The notes under the pieces were generated by a model. It had not been told where the DNA came from. It did not search any database and saw nothing but the letters and a program-made list of their open reading frames with translations. Source: OFTM10 sp964344055 (GTDB taxonomy: Bacteria > Actinomycetota > Acidimicrobiia > Acidimicrobiales > Aldehydirespiratoraceae). Taken from it: DNA of 10,157 nt. Where the stretch lies: the NCBI GenBank assembly GCA_964344055.1, contig CAYFLT010000120.1, positions 1 through 10,157 of the forward strand. The letters are read 5' to 3'. Shown piece by piece: positions 1 through 7,644 of the stretch. Made by a program: the position numbers and the translations under genes. Numbering within the stretch: the first letter of the stretch is position 1; each line of letters starts with the position of its first letter.

Positions 1-347
1 AAGGCGAGGGTGGTGAACACCCGGATCGACGCCGTGGTGATCCCCACGATGACCTGAACCGCCAGCGCGGTGAGGAAGTGCCGCCGAATCGTGGACGGGG
101 CGCTCCCGGCCCCGAAGTAGAGACCACCCACGCCGATCGCGTCGACCCTGCTTCGTTCCACCGCGACGAAGAACGCCCACAGCATCGTGATGATCCCCGC
201 GACGAACAGCGCGAGCGCAACGACCAGCGCGGGCCACTGGAACCATGAGGGAAGGATCGTGGCAGCCACCGCCGTGAGGGTGAAGAATGCGGTGCCCCAC
301 CACGACCAGAGCACCAACCGTCGACCGGGAAGGGTGGCGTCGATCAT
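1..347 (-). CDS. Hypothetical three-helix membrane protein, 3' end outside window
   Basis: Reading the minus strand from ATG at 347 gives an open frame of 115 codons that runs off the window edge, so the C-terminus is unseen. The protein begins MIDATLPGRRLVLW and has three strongly hydrophobic stretches at about residues 11-33, 39-63 and 91-113. A Gly-rich loop (GVGGLYFGAG, about 72-81) and a basic stretch lie between the second and third. It therefore looks like an inner-membrane protein. The start ATG overlaps the stop codon of the mannosyltransferase gene (ATGA, 4 nt), which points to translational coupling in one operon. I do not recognise the family. A role linked to envelope mannolipids is only a guess from position. 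Confidence 0.75.
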   Translation of the reverse strand, partial: MIDATLPGRRLVLWSWWGTAFFTLTAVAATILPSWFQWPALVVALALFVAGIITMLWAFFVAVERSRVDAIGVGGLYFGAGSAPSTIRRHFLTALAVQVIVGITTASIRVFTTLA

Positions 348-1474
348 CGTGCCACCATGCCGTCGAGCGCCGACTGGAGGCGGGCGGCGAGCACGTCGTA
401 GCTGAACTCCGTCTCGGCCCGCAGCCGGGCTGCCGCGCCCATCTGGGACCTACGGTCCGGGTCAGCGAGCAGGGAACCGATCGCATCAGCGGCGGCGGTG
501 ACGTCGTCGGGATCGTCCACGACGAGGCCGGAGTCGCCATGAGCCACGGCTTCGTGAGCGCCCCCGCTCCGACCGGCCACCTGCGGGACTCCGGCGGAGG
601 CGGCCTCGACGAACACGATGCCGAACCCCTCCTGTTCCAACCCTCCCCATCGGGTGCGACACATCATCGCGAAGACGTCGGCACAGCCGTAGAGCGCAGG
701 AAGTTCGGCATCCGCGACCCGACCGAGGAGGCGGACCGGTGCGTCGACTTCCCGGATGAGCCGTTCGAGCCTGCGCTCGTCCCGACCCGAGCCGGCGATG
801 ACCACGAGGAGTTCCGGGTGATCGGACCGGAGCGACGCAGCGGCACGGATCAGGGTGTCCATCCCCTTCCGGGGGACCAGTCGGGAGACCGAGGCCACCA
901 ACGGACATTCGGCGGGTAATCCGAGGCGGACGCGGGCATCTCGCCGCTGGCTCGCCGACAGCGGCACGAACCGGTCGGTGTCCACCCCCGGCGGGATGAC
1001 CGTCGTGGGCAGGGCGCGTCCCAGCGACCGCTTCCCTTCCGCCGCCGGATAGCCGCCGGCCGCGATCACTCCCACGGCGCCGCCGAGCACCCGGTTGAGC
1101 AGCTGGCGGGTGCCGGGCACCCGCCCGGGGATCGTCACCTCCGCGCCATGGAGCACCACGCCGTACGGCGCGTCGAGGTGGGGGCCGATCAGGCCGACCG
1201 GAACCGCCGGGTCCAGAACCACGAGTTCGACTTCTTGCTCTCGAATGAGCCGGTTCACGCGACGGATCAACACCGGTTGGGGCAACAGCCATGGTTCAGG
1301 GCTGCGGACGATCACGTACGATTCGCCGGCGTCGAATTCCTCGCTACCCGCGTAGGGGGTGGTGTGGACCACGACGTCCTCGGGAGGGAGGCGACGCCAC
1401 AGCTCCCAGAGGTAGTTCTGGATCCCGCCGACCTTGGGCGGGTAGTCGTTGGTGACGAGAAGGTGGCGAACCAC
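344..1474 (-). CDS. pimB: PimB-type GT4 mannosyltransferase (phosphatidylinositol mannoside synthesis)
   Basis: This 376-residue GT-B glycosyltransferase of family GT4 most resembles the actinobacterial enzyme that transfers mannose from GDP-mannose to phosphatidylinositol monomannoside at the cytoplasmic membrane face (PimB', Rv2188c in M. tuberculosis, compared from memory). Visible marks are the N-terminal TNDYPPKVGGIQ loop (residues 8-19), LHGAEVT (108-114), PPGVDTDRF (161-169), the nucleotide-sugar site SRLVPRKG with R198 and K203, and the EX7E pair E282/E290 in EGFGIVFVE. Length fits the family. The start is GTG at 1474, 9 nt after the queG stop, with a weak AGGG ahead of it. Its stop overlaps the next gene's start. 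The exact acceptor could differ, because Acidimicrobiia lipids are poorly known; membership in the PimB/MgtA group is clear. Confidence 0.88.
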   Translation of the reverse strand: MVRHLLVTNDYPPKVGGIQNYLWELWRRLPPEDVVVHTTPYAGSEEFDAGESYVIVRSPEPWLLPQPVLIRRVNRLIREQEVELVVLDPAVPVGLIGPHLDAPYGVVLHGAEVTIPGRVPGTRQLLNRVLGGAVGVIAAGGYPAAEGKRSLGRALPTTVIPPGVDTDRFVPLSASQRRDARVRLGLPAECPLVASVSRLVPRKGMDTLIRAAASLRSDHPELLVVIAGSGRDERRLERLIREVDAPVRLLGRVADAELPALYGCADVFAMMCRTRWGGLEQEGFGIVFVEAASAGVPQVAGRSGGAHEAVAHGDSGLVVDDPDDVTAAADAIGSLLADPDRRSQMGAAARLRAETEFSYDVLAARLQSALDGMVAR

Positions 1475-1483
1475 GTGGTGACC

Positions 1484-2572
1484 CTACGAGCCGCTGAGCT
1501 CCGCCTGCACCTCCGGTGCGGGGTCGTCGGTCACGCGGCCCAACAAGCTGTGCAGCCCGAGCCGTCGAGCCGCCCACACGGCGTGGGCCCGAACCATCGA
1601 GGAGTGGTGGGAAAGCCCGGCTTCGAGCCCGGCGGAGACCCGTGGGTCTGTGGGGTCGGCGGTGTTGGCCAGCACCAGGAGCGCGTTTCGGCGCAGGTAG
1701 TCCGGGTTCCGCTGCGGGATGTACCACCGACCCAACCGGCCCATGAGGGCCTCGTCGTCCGCCCCCAGAATCTCGAGTACCGGCACCCAGGCCTCGTCCG
1801 CCCCCGCGTCGGACGGCCGGCGGCGCCGGATCTGGTTGGGCGGGCACACGTCCTGACAGTCATCGCAGCCGTAGATGCGATCTCCGACGGCTTCTCGAAA
1901 CTCGGCCGGGAACATGCCATCCGCCTGCACCAGCCACGCGAGGCACCGCCGGGCGTCGATGACCCCGGGAGCGACGATCGCCTCGGTGGGACAGGCGGTG
2001 AGGCACTTCGTGCAGCTCTGGCAGCCGTCGGCGACCGGTGCGGCCGCCGGAACATCGAGCGGGGCATCGGTGAGCACCGACCCCAGGACGACGAGACTCC
2101 CGACACCGGGCACGAGGATGTTGCTGCTCTTCCCCCACCAGCCGAGCCCGGCCCGGTGAGCGGCCGCACGATCCACGAGATGGTTCTGGTCGGCCAGCAC
2201 CACCGCCCGGTGCCCGTCTTGTCGAAGGACCTCGGCGACGACTTCGAGTGCCCGGCGGAGCTCCGCGTAGTGGTCCTCCCAGGAATACGCCGCCACCCGG
2301 CCGAGTGGCGCACCGGTCGGTCGGGGCGGCGGCTCACGTTGGTAGTCGTACGCGCCGACCACCAGCGCGGTGGCCCCAGGGAGCGTGCGGGACGGATCGG
2401 TGGACCGGGCCGGATTTCGATAGGTGAATTGCATCCGGTCGTGAAGACCCTCGGCCCGGCGCCGCTCGATCGTGCGGTGTACGTCCTCGAAGGGTTCGGC
2501 CGACGCGACCCCGACGGCGCACAGCCCAGCCTCGAGACCGATGCGCTCGAGCTGTTCGATGGTGGGGGGCAC
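1484..2572 (-). CDS. queG: Epoxyqueuosine reductase QueG
   Basis: A 362-residue iron-sulfur and cobalamin enzyme that reduces epoxyqueuosine to queuosine in tRNA, the last step of queuosine synthesis. Two ferredoxin-like cysteine sets are present: C184, C187, C190 and C194 (CQSCTKCLTACP), and C210, C236, C239 and C243 (GCDDCQDVCP). The AGLGWWGKSSN segment (141-151) matches the family's AGLGW(I/W)GK signature. The C-terminal third (RRNALLVLAN, then HHSSMVRAHAVWAARRLG) has HEAT-like repeats, as in longer QueG forms. I chose GTG at 2572 because homology begins at IEQLERIGLEAG; the frame stays open far upstream but runs through the neighbouring Cys-rich gene. No good Shine-Dalgarno is visible. 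It lies 64 nt after the Cys-rich gene and 9 nt before pimB. No other queuosine gene is in the window. Confidence 0.92.
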   Translation of the reverse strand: MPPTIEQLERIGLEAGLCAVGVASAEPFEDVHRTIERRRAEGLHDRMQFTYRNPARSTDPSRTLPGATALVVGAYDYQREPPPRPTGAPLGRVAAYSWEDHYAELRRALEVVAEVLRQDGHRAVVLADQNHLVDRAAAHRAGLGWWGKSSNILVPGVGSLVVLGSVLTDAPLDVPAAAPVADGCQSCTKCLTACPTEAIVAPGVIDARRCLAWLVQADGMFPAEFREAVGDRIYGCDDCQDVCPPNQIRRRRPSDAGADEAWVPVLEILGADDEALMGRLGRWYIPQRNPDYLRRNALLVLANTADPTDPRVSAGLEAGLSHHSSMVRAHAVWAARRLGLHSLLGRVTDDPAPEVQAELSGS

Positions 2573-2636
2573 CTTGCCATGGTGGCACGGTCCCAGTGTC
2601 TCGCCGGTGAGCCGGCCGGCGCCTCGGCGGCCGGGA

Positions 2637-2897
2637 TCAGGCGACGCCGTGACGGCTCCGGAACCGGGAAGGCGGGACGAGCCCGGCATCGGCCAGAAGA
2701 TCGACGGCCCGCTGTTCCTCGTCGTCGAGGTGTACGGGCGTGCCGGGCTCGTGGTTGACGAGGTAGCTGACGAGACAGTCGTCGCACTTGTCGGTGAACT
2801 GCGCGACGCACGAGTCGCAGTCGATGGTGAGGACCTGCGATTCGGCCGCGACCAGATCGGATTCGGTGACCAGGCGGAGATGGGAGTGTCGAGCCAT
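2637..2897 (-). CDS. Small Cys-rich protein with paired CxxC motifs
   Basis: An 86-residue protein starting MARHSHLRLVTESD from ATG at 2897. Its core is IDCDSCVAQFTDKCDDC, giving C27xxC30-x7-C38xxC41, a spacing typical of a small zinc ribbon or metal knuckle. After it come SYLVNHEPG and an acidic helical segment (DDEEQRAVDLLADAGL, about 54-69), then a basic tail. No signal peptide or membrane segment is seen, so it is probably cytosolic. Small actinobacterial proteins with this CDxC...CDDC pattern are familiar to me as conserved hypotheticals, but I know no function. It is the first gene of the minus-strand block that continues into queG. The ATG at 2897 is favoured over the longer frame (up to 3044) because a -10 element sits 6 nt before it and the Cys core follows closely. 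Confidence 0.8.
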   Translation of the reverse strand: MARHSHLRLVTESDLVAAESQVLTIDCDSCVAQFTDKCDDCLVSYLVNHEPGTPVHLDDEEQRAVDLLADAGLVPPSRFRSRHGVA

Positions 2898-2903
2898 GAG
2901 AAG

Positions 2904-2909
2904 ACCATA
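2904..2909 (-). promoter_or_regulatory. Putative -10 element of a leaderless promoter
   Basis: On the minus strand TATGGT (2909 to 2904) matches the actinobacterial -10 form TANNNT. It is followed by exactly six bases (CTTCTC) and then the ATG at 2897, which would place the transcript start on the A of the start codon. No Shine-Dalgarno is present, which fits a leaderless mRNA. No convincing -35 is seen. This would drive the Cys-rich gene, queG, pimB and the membrane protein. Confidence 0.5.
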
Positions 2910-2923
2910 CGGAGGGGGTGTGA

Positions 2924-2937
2924 CACTCTCCGGAGTG
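2924..2937. repeat. Short inverted repeat in the divergent intergenic region
   Basis: CACTC-TCCG-GAGTG has perfect 5-bp arms around 4 bases. It lies 27-40 bases before the minus-strand ATG (2897) and 36-49 bases before the plus-strand GTG (2973), roughly where a -35 box would be for the minus-strand promoter. It could be an operator for a dimeric regulator, but arms this short occur by chance in GC-rich DNA. Confidence 0.3.
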
Positions 2938-2972
2938 CCCCCACCGCCGCACGGACATGCCAAGCTCTCGTC

Positions 2973-3806
2973 GTGACGGTTCTCCTTCTGCATCCCGGGG
3001 CAATGGGCAGCTCGCTCGGGGCTGCGCTCGTAACGAATGGGCACGAGGTCCGCTGGCTGGAAGCGGGCCGGTCGGCCGCAACCCGAGCGCGAGCCGAAGC
3101 CGACGGTCTGGTCGGTTTTCTCGAGCTCGAAGGCGCGCTCGGCTCCGCCGACCTCGTGCTGTCGGTGTGCCCTCCCGAGTTCGCGCTCGATGTGGCCGAA
3201 TCGGTGGCCGACACCGGCTTCCAGGGCCTGTACCTCGATGCCAACGCGGTGTCGCCGGCCACTGCTCGCCGGATCGCCGAAGTGGCCGAATCCGGCGGTG
3301 GCACGGCTGTCGACGGCGGCATCATCGGCCCACCTGCACGCGGCGGGGCCCGGAACCTCCTCTACCTCTCGGGCCCGCCCGAAGCCGCTGCGGCCGTGGC
3401 GTCGCGATTCGACGGATCCGACGTCGAGACGGTCACGGTGGACGCTCCGGTCGGCGGTGCATCGGCCACGAAGATGGCGTTCGCCGCGTGGACCAAGGGT
3501 TCAGCGGCCCTCCTGCTCGCCACCCGATCGCTCGCAGAGGCCGAGGGGGTCACGGGTGCGCTGGACCACGCCTGGGCGACCCTGATGCCCCACCTGCCCT
3601 CGCAACTCGACCGGACCGTGGCCGGCTCGGCGCCCAAGGCATGGCGTTGGGGGGCCGAGATGAGGGAGATCGCCGCGACCTTCGGCGCAGACGGTCTCCC
3701 GTCCGGCTTCCACGAGGCGGCCGCTGATCTCTTCGACCGGCTCGCCGACCTCCGTGATCGCACCGATGTCGAACTGGACGATGTCCTCTCCCGACTCGTC
3801 GACTGA
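2973..3806 (+). CDS. 6-phosphogluconate-dehydrogenase-like NAD(P) oxidoreductase (DUF1932)
   Basis: A 277-residue protein with an N-terminal Rossmann domain (VLLLHPGAMGSSLGAAL, residues 3-19, the GxMGxxLG form of the NADP-binding loop) and a C-terminal helical domain of the DUF1932 type. The stretch GGASATKMAFAAWTKGSAAL matches that family's conserved ASAxKMxxAAWTKG signature. The middle VDGGIIGPP corresponds to the substrate-side loop of beta-hydroxyacid dehydrogenases. It probably oxidises or reduces a small hydroxy-acid or sugar acid in the cytosol; the substrate is unknown. The GTG at 2973 was chosen because it opens directly onto the first beta strand; the frame is open upstream but without homology. 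No clear -10 is seen. Its 3' end overlaps the next gene by 26 nt, so the two are likely co-translated. Confidence 0.85.
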   Translation: MTVLLLHPGAMGSSLGAALVTNGHEVRWLEAGRSAATRARAEADGLVGFLELEGALGSADLVLSVCPPEFALDVAESVADTGFQGLYLDANAVSPATARRIAEVAESGGGTAVDGGIIGPPARGGARNLLYLSGPPEAAAAVASRFDGSDVETVTVDAPVGGASATKMAFAAWTKGSAALLLATRSLAEAEGVTGALDHAWATLMPHLPSQLDRTVAGSAPKAWRWGAEMREIAATFGADGLPSGFHEAAADLFDRLADLRDRTDVELDDVLSRLVD

Positions 3807-4266
3807 GGCGACTTCAGACGTCTCACGGCGCCGGGCGCTGCGTCTCGGCGGCGGTGCCCTGGCGGTCGTCATCGGGGCCGGAGCGGGCTGGCTCGACCGT
3901 CGTCGCGACGGTGAGGTATCGCCGCAGCCGCACCCGTCGACCACGGCCACGGCCACGGGCTCAGCAACGACGACCGTTCCCGGCGTGGCGGCCGAACCGA
4001 TCGAGGTTCCCGGACTCGGCGAGATCGACCCCGGAATCCTGCGGATCGGCGCTCGCTACCTCGACGACCACCCCGACGAAGCGGCATTGCGGGCCTGGCT
4101 CGACGGGCTGCCGACCGGCGTCGAGGATCCCTTGGCTCACGCGGCCACGGTGGTGACCGAGGAGTTCCGATCAGGCCACACCGTCGTCGTCGATGGCTGG
4201 GTGCTCGCCGACTCGGAAGCGAGAGCGGCCGCGGTGCTCGCGCTCGCATGCGGGACCGCATGCTGA
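3781..4266 (+). CDS. Small Tat-signal protein, likely partner of the GMC oxidoreductase
   Basis: A 161-residue protein beginning MSSPDSSTEATSDV. Residues 15-21 (SRRRALR) form a twin-arginine motif, followed by the hydrophobic stretch LGGGALAVVIGAGAGWL (22-38), so export or membrane anchoring by the Tat pathway is likely. A Thr/Ala-rich linker (about 55-72) leads to a helical domain ending in HTVVVDGWVLADSEARAAA (133-151). I know that ending, VxGW(V/I)Lxx(T/S)EA, as recurring in small Tat proteins encoded beside FAD oxidoreductases. The ATG at 3781 is inside the end of the DUF1932 gene, and the GMC gene starts inside this one. By analogy with gluconate and fructose dehydrogenases, the small subunit may carry the signal that exports a signal-less flavoprotein partner. 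It does not resemble gluconate dehydrogenase subunit 3 closely. Confidence 0.75.
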   Translation: MSSPDSSTEATSDVSRRRALRLGGGALAVVIGAGAGWLDRRRDGEVSPQPHPSTTATATGSATTTVPGVAAEPIEVPGLGEIDPGILRIGARYLDDHPDEAALRAWLDGLPTGVEDPLAHAATVVTEEFRSGHTVVVDGWVLADSEARAAAVLALACGTAC

Positions 4267-5825
4267 GATCCGCCCTCGATCTCCCCTCGGGCACCAGCCT
4301 CTCGGCGGACGTGTGCGTCATCGGCGCCGGCGCGGCCGGCATCACCCTGGCACTCGAGCTCGAAGCATCCGGACTCTCGGTGCTCGTCCTCGAGTCCGGA
4401 TCGACCGAGGAGGACCCGGCCACCCGAGCGCTCCATGAGGGACTGGTGACCGGCGAACCGATGGGCACGCTCGGCGGAGATCTCAGCCTCGACCAGATCC
4501 GGCTGCGCTACCTCGGCGGGACGACCAATCACTGGGCCGGCTTCTGCCGACCCCTCGAACCTCGACAGATCGGGTTGGCCGCTCGAGCGGTCTGCCCTCG
4601 AGCCCTACTGGGAGCGCGCCGTGGAGTGGGTGGGGATCAGCGACGCCGAGTTCGGCTACGCCCCCTGGCAGGACCGCACGGGGTTCGCCGATCCGATCCT
4701 CGCCACCGCAGCCATCGACCCGATCGTGTTCCAGGTCAGCTTCCCGATGCGCTTCGGGGAGCGCTACCGGGCCGATCTCGAACGGAGCGACGCCCTGGAT
4801 GTCGTCCTCGACGCGAACGTCGTGAACCTCGCGTCGACCGACGGCCGCCGGATCACCGCCGTCGACATCCGGACGCTCGCGGGAGCCGACCTGAGCGCGC
4901 GGGCCGATGCATACGTGCTCGCCACCGGAGGCATCGAGAACGCGCGGATCCTCCTCGCCTCCACCGACGCCGATCCTGCCGGGATCGCCAACCAGCACGA
5001 TCTCGTCGGGCGGTACTTCACCGAGCACCTCCAGATCTACGCCGGGTTCGGGGTCACCGGTGCCTCCGCTGAGGACCTTCTCGCCCTCCACGGGATGGAC
5101 GTCGAGGTTCCGTCCGGTCGTCANNNNNNNNNNTGAAGGCCGGCCTGGCATTGAGCGCAGACCACGTCCGCGACCGCGGCACCACCGGCTTGGAGCTCCA
5201 ATTCCTCACCGGCAACCTCCCGGCGGGTGTGCCGTACCAGGAGCAGGGAATCACCGCGAACGACGTCGCCGGCCTCCTCGGTCACGCCGGGCCGGTGCCA
5301 AGGACGTCGCTGTATCTGCAGGGCCTGGCCGAACAACGGCTCAACCGCGAGAGCCGGGTCCGCCTCGGGAACCGCCGCGACTCGCTGGGTGTCCCGCGAG
5401 TCGAGGTCGACTGGCGACTCACACCCGAGGACCGGTCAAACGTCGTCTCGGGGCTCGAGGTCTTCGCTGCCGAGTTCGCCGCTGCGGGGCTCGGACGGCT
5501 CCAGCTACTTCCGGGCGGCGTGACGGCGGACGCGGTGGAACAGGCCGTGGCGGGAGAGTTCATCTCGATCTACCGCGCCCGTCCCGACGCAGTCGACGTC
5601 CGTGGGTTTCGCGTCGGGGTCGGGTTCCACCACATGTGCACCACACGGATGGCCGAAGACCCGACCGAGGGCGTGGTCGACGCGGACGGCCGCGCCCATG
5701 GCGTCGAGAACCTGTGGGTCGCGGGGAGCTCGGTGTTCGCCACGGGCGGCGTAGCCACACCGACCTTCACCATCGTCGCCCTCGCCATCCGGCTCGCCGA
5801 CCATCTGCGGAACCGCCTGGCCTGA
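4248..5825 (+). CDS. GMC-family FAD oxidoreductase, interrupted by a frameshift and an N gap
   Basis: Three reading-frame pieces make one GMC oxidoreductase of about 525 residues. Piece 1 (4248 to about 4562) has the FAD Rossmann loop VCVIGAGAAGITLALELE (GxGxxG at residues 26-31) and GGTTNHWAGFCRPLEP. Piece 2 (about 4564-5123) resumes in another frame with DRSGWPLERSALEPYWERAVEW and contains ATGGIENARILLAS. Piece 3 (5136-5825), after the N run, holds the C-terminal GMC domain with GFHHMCTTRM and VAGSSVFATGGVATPTFTIVALA. The catalytic HH pair is intact, although the usual HHMGTTRM has Cys for Gly. No signal peptide is seen. The start could be ATG 4248 or 4260; both overlap the Tat gene. About nine codons seem missing at the frameshift, so this is either a pseudogene or an assembly deletion. 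The substrate is an alcohol or sugar of unknown identity. Confidence 0.85.
5124..5133. other. 10-N scaffold gap inside the GMC gene
   Basis: Ten N, probably a placeholder. The left side reads ...EVPSGR then CA, and the right side reads TG then KAGLALSADH in a different frame. To join the two in frame, the true number of missing bases must leave remainder 2 on division by 3; two bases would suffice (CA-nn-TG). Confidence 0.9.
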
Positions 5826-5865
5826 GGACCCGCTCGGTCTGAGCTGTTCGAAGGACCCCTTGACG

Positions 5866-5881
5866 GCGAACGTTCGTTCGT
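5866..5881 (+). promoter_or_regulatory. SOS (LexA) box before the DEDDh/GIY-YIG nuclease gene
   Basis: GCGAACGTTCGTTCGT contains CGAAC-N4-GTTCG, the Gram-positive/actinobacterial LexA operator pattern with perfect 5-bp arms. It ends 9 bases before the ATG at 5891 and follows a possible -35 TTGACG (5860-5865), so bound LexA would block the promoter. No good -10 could be fixed. The downstream gene is a UvrC/Cho-like repair nuclease, which makes DNA-damage control plausible. Confidence 0.65.
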
Positions 5882-5890
5882 CCAGAGTGG

Positions 5891-7626
5891 ATGGCCTTGA
5901 TCGAACACCTGTTCGCGCCACCCGTCGCCACTCCACTCCCCGAGTCGCCCCACCCCGAGCAACGCACTCTCGAGGATCTCGGCACGGCGTTGCACGAAGT
6001 CACCTTCGTCGTCATCGACCTCGAGACCACCGGCGGGTCGGCGGCCGACTGCGGTATCACCGAAGTCGGTGCGGTCAAGCTGAAGGGCGGCGCGTGTCTC
6101 GGCACCTACCAGACCCTCGTCGATCCGGGCTGTGCGATCCCGCCCGAGATCACGATCCTCACGGGCATCACCGAGGCGATGGTGATGCGTGCGCCGCGCA
6201 TCGAGTCGGTGCTGCCGTCCCTGCTCGAGTTCATCGGCGACGCCGTCGTGGTCGGCCACAACGTCCGCTTCGACATCTCCTTCATCAGCGCCGCCCTGGA
6301 GCGTGATGGTCGGCCACGCCTCGCCAACCGTTCGGTCGACACCCTCGCACTCGCCCGGCGGCTGCTGCGTTCCGAAGTGCCGAACTGCCGGCTGGGCACA
6401 CTCGCCGATCGGCTCCGCCTCAGCCACACTCCCAGCCATCGAGCCCTCGATGACGCGCTCGCCACCGGGGACCTCCTCCACGTGCTGCTCGAACGAGCGG
6501 GCTCGCTGGGGGTCACGGGCCTCGACNNNNNNNNNNNNNNNNNNNNNNNNNNNNNNNNNNNNNNNNNNNNNNNNNNNNNNNNNNNNNNNNNNNNNNNNNN
6601 NNNNNNNNNNNNNNNNNNNNNNNNNNNNNNCCGGGCGTCTACCTCTTCCGTGGGCGCACCGGTGACATCCTCTACGTGGGCAAGGCGTCGAACCTGCGCT
6701 CGCGGGTGAGGAGCTACTTCTCGACCGACGACCGCCGCAAGATCACCCAGCTGCTGCGGGAGACCCATCGCATCGACCACCAGGTCTGCCGCAATGGCTT
6801 GGAAGCGGCCGTGCTCGAGCTCCGGCTCATCCATCGTCACCTGCCCCGATTCAATCGCCAGGGCACGAAGAGCTCGAAGTACCCCTACATCAAGCTCACC
6901 CTCGACGAACGGTTTCCCCGCCTCTCCGTCGTCCGGTCCGTCAAGGAGGACGGAGCCCTCTACCTCGGCCCGGTGTCGTCGTCGAAGCGGGCCAAGCGCA
7001 TCGTCGAGGCGATCGAGACGGCAGCGCCGATCCGTCGCTGCACCACCCGCAGCACGGCCACGACCGCTCGGCCGGTGTGTACCCCCGCCCAGATCGGCGT
7101 GGCGAGCTGTCCCTGCTCCGGCCACACCTCCGAGCCGGAGTACCAGGAGGTGGTGGAGCAGCTGGTGGAGGGGCTCACTGCCCGACCCGAACAGCTCCTC
7201 GATCCACTCCGTGGCCGCATCGCGATGCTCGCCGAAGCCGAGCGCTACGAGGAAGCGGCCGACGTCCGGGACCGGGCCGATGCATTGGCGAGCCTCCTGC
7301 TCCGCCACCGCCGGTTCGACCTGCTCCGTCGGGCCCGCCGGGTTCGGGTGCGGATCGGCTCCGATTGGGCGGAGTTCACCGACGGATTGTTGTCAGGGTG
7401 CGGGTCACTCGACGATCCGCCTTCGCTGCTCGACCACGGCGTCGACGCCGACGGGACCGAGTCCCCTCCGCTCGGTGTCCCGTCGCGCGCCGACGCCGAT
7501 GAACTGCTGTGCATCGCCCGCTGGTTCGACGACCACGCCCACCGGATCGAACTCGACGCCGTCGACGGCGTGCTGGCGGAACCACTCCCCCGCATCCCGT
7601 CGTTCGCGCCCCGGAAGCGCCGCTGA
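5891..7626 (+). CDS. DEDDh 3'-5' exonuclease fused to UvrC-like GIY-YIG endonuclease
   Basis: The N-terminal half is a DnaQ-type exonuclease with all DEDDh residues: D43 and E45 in IDLETTG, D128 in GHNVRFD, H183 and D188 in SHRALDDA. After an N gap (6527-6630) comes a GIY-YIG nuclease domain: GVYLFRGR, ILYVGKASNLRSRVRSYF with its Arg, and the Glu in NGLEAAVLE. A Cys cluster follows, then a UVR helix pair (LRGRIAMLAEAERYEEAADVRDRADAL). This layout matches the actinobacterial fusion represented by Rv2191 and relates to the second nuclease Cho in E. coli; it probably cuts damaged DNA 3' of lesions and trims. The product is about 575 residues; the frame after the gap differs by one base from the N count. 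The gene is preceded by a LexA box and converges on trpD, 18 nt apart. Confidence 0.88.
6527..6630. other. 104-N scaffold gap inside the DEDDh/GIY-YIG gene
   Basis: The left flank ends on a complete codon (…VTGLD) and the right flank begins one (PGVYLF…), so the true gap length must be a multiple of three (for example 102 or 105), not 104. The unseen part is the linker between the exonuclease and the GIY-YIG core. Confidence 0.9.
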
Positions 7627-7644
7627 TCGAGTTCGGGCCGAGAA

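Noticed and set aside
1148..2758. 536-codon plus-strand open frame across pimB and queG
   Set aside because: It is antisense to two well-supported genes, has no recognisable domain and a composition typical of the mirror frame in GC-rich DNA.
2472..2972. Upstream extension of the DUF1932 frame
   Set aside because: The Rossmann fold starts right at GTG 2973; the upstream part is antisense to queG and the Cys-rich gene and shows no domain.
2573..3325. About 251-codon upstream extension of the QueG frame
   Set aside because: It covers the Cys-rich gene and runs antisense through the DUF1932 gene; its sequence is low-complexity and QueG homology starts at about 2572.
4540..4600. Programmed ribosomal frameshift in the GMC gene
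   Set aside because: There is no slippery heptamer or evident stimulatory structure, and about nine conserved residues are missing as well, which a frameshift alone would not cause.
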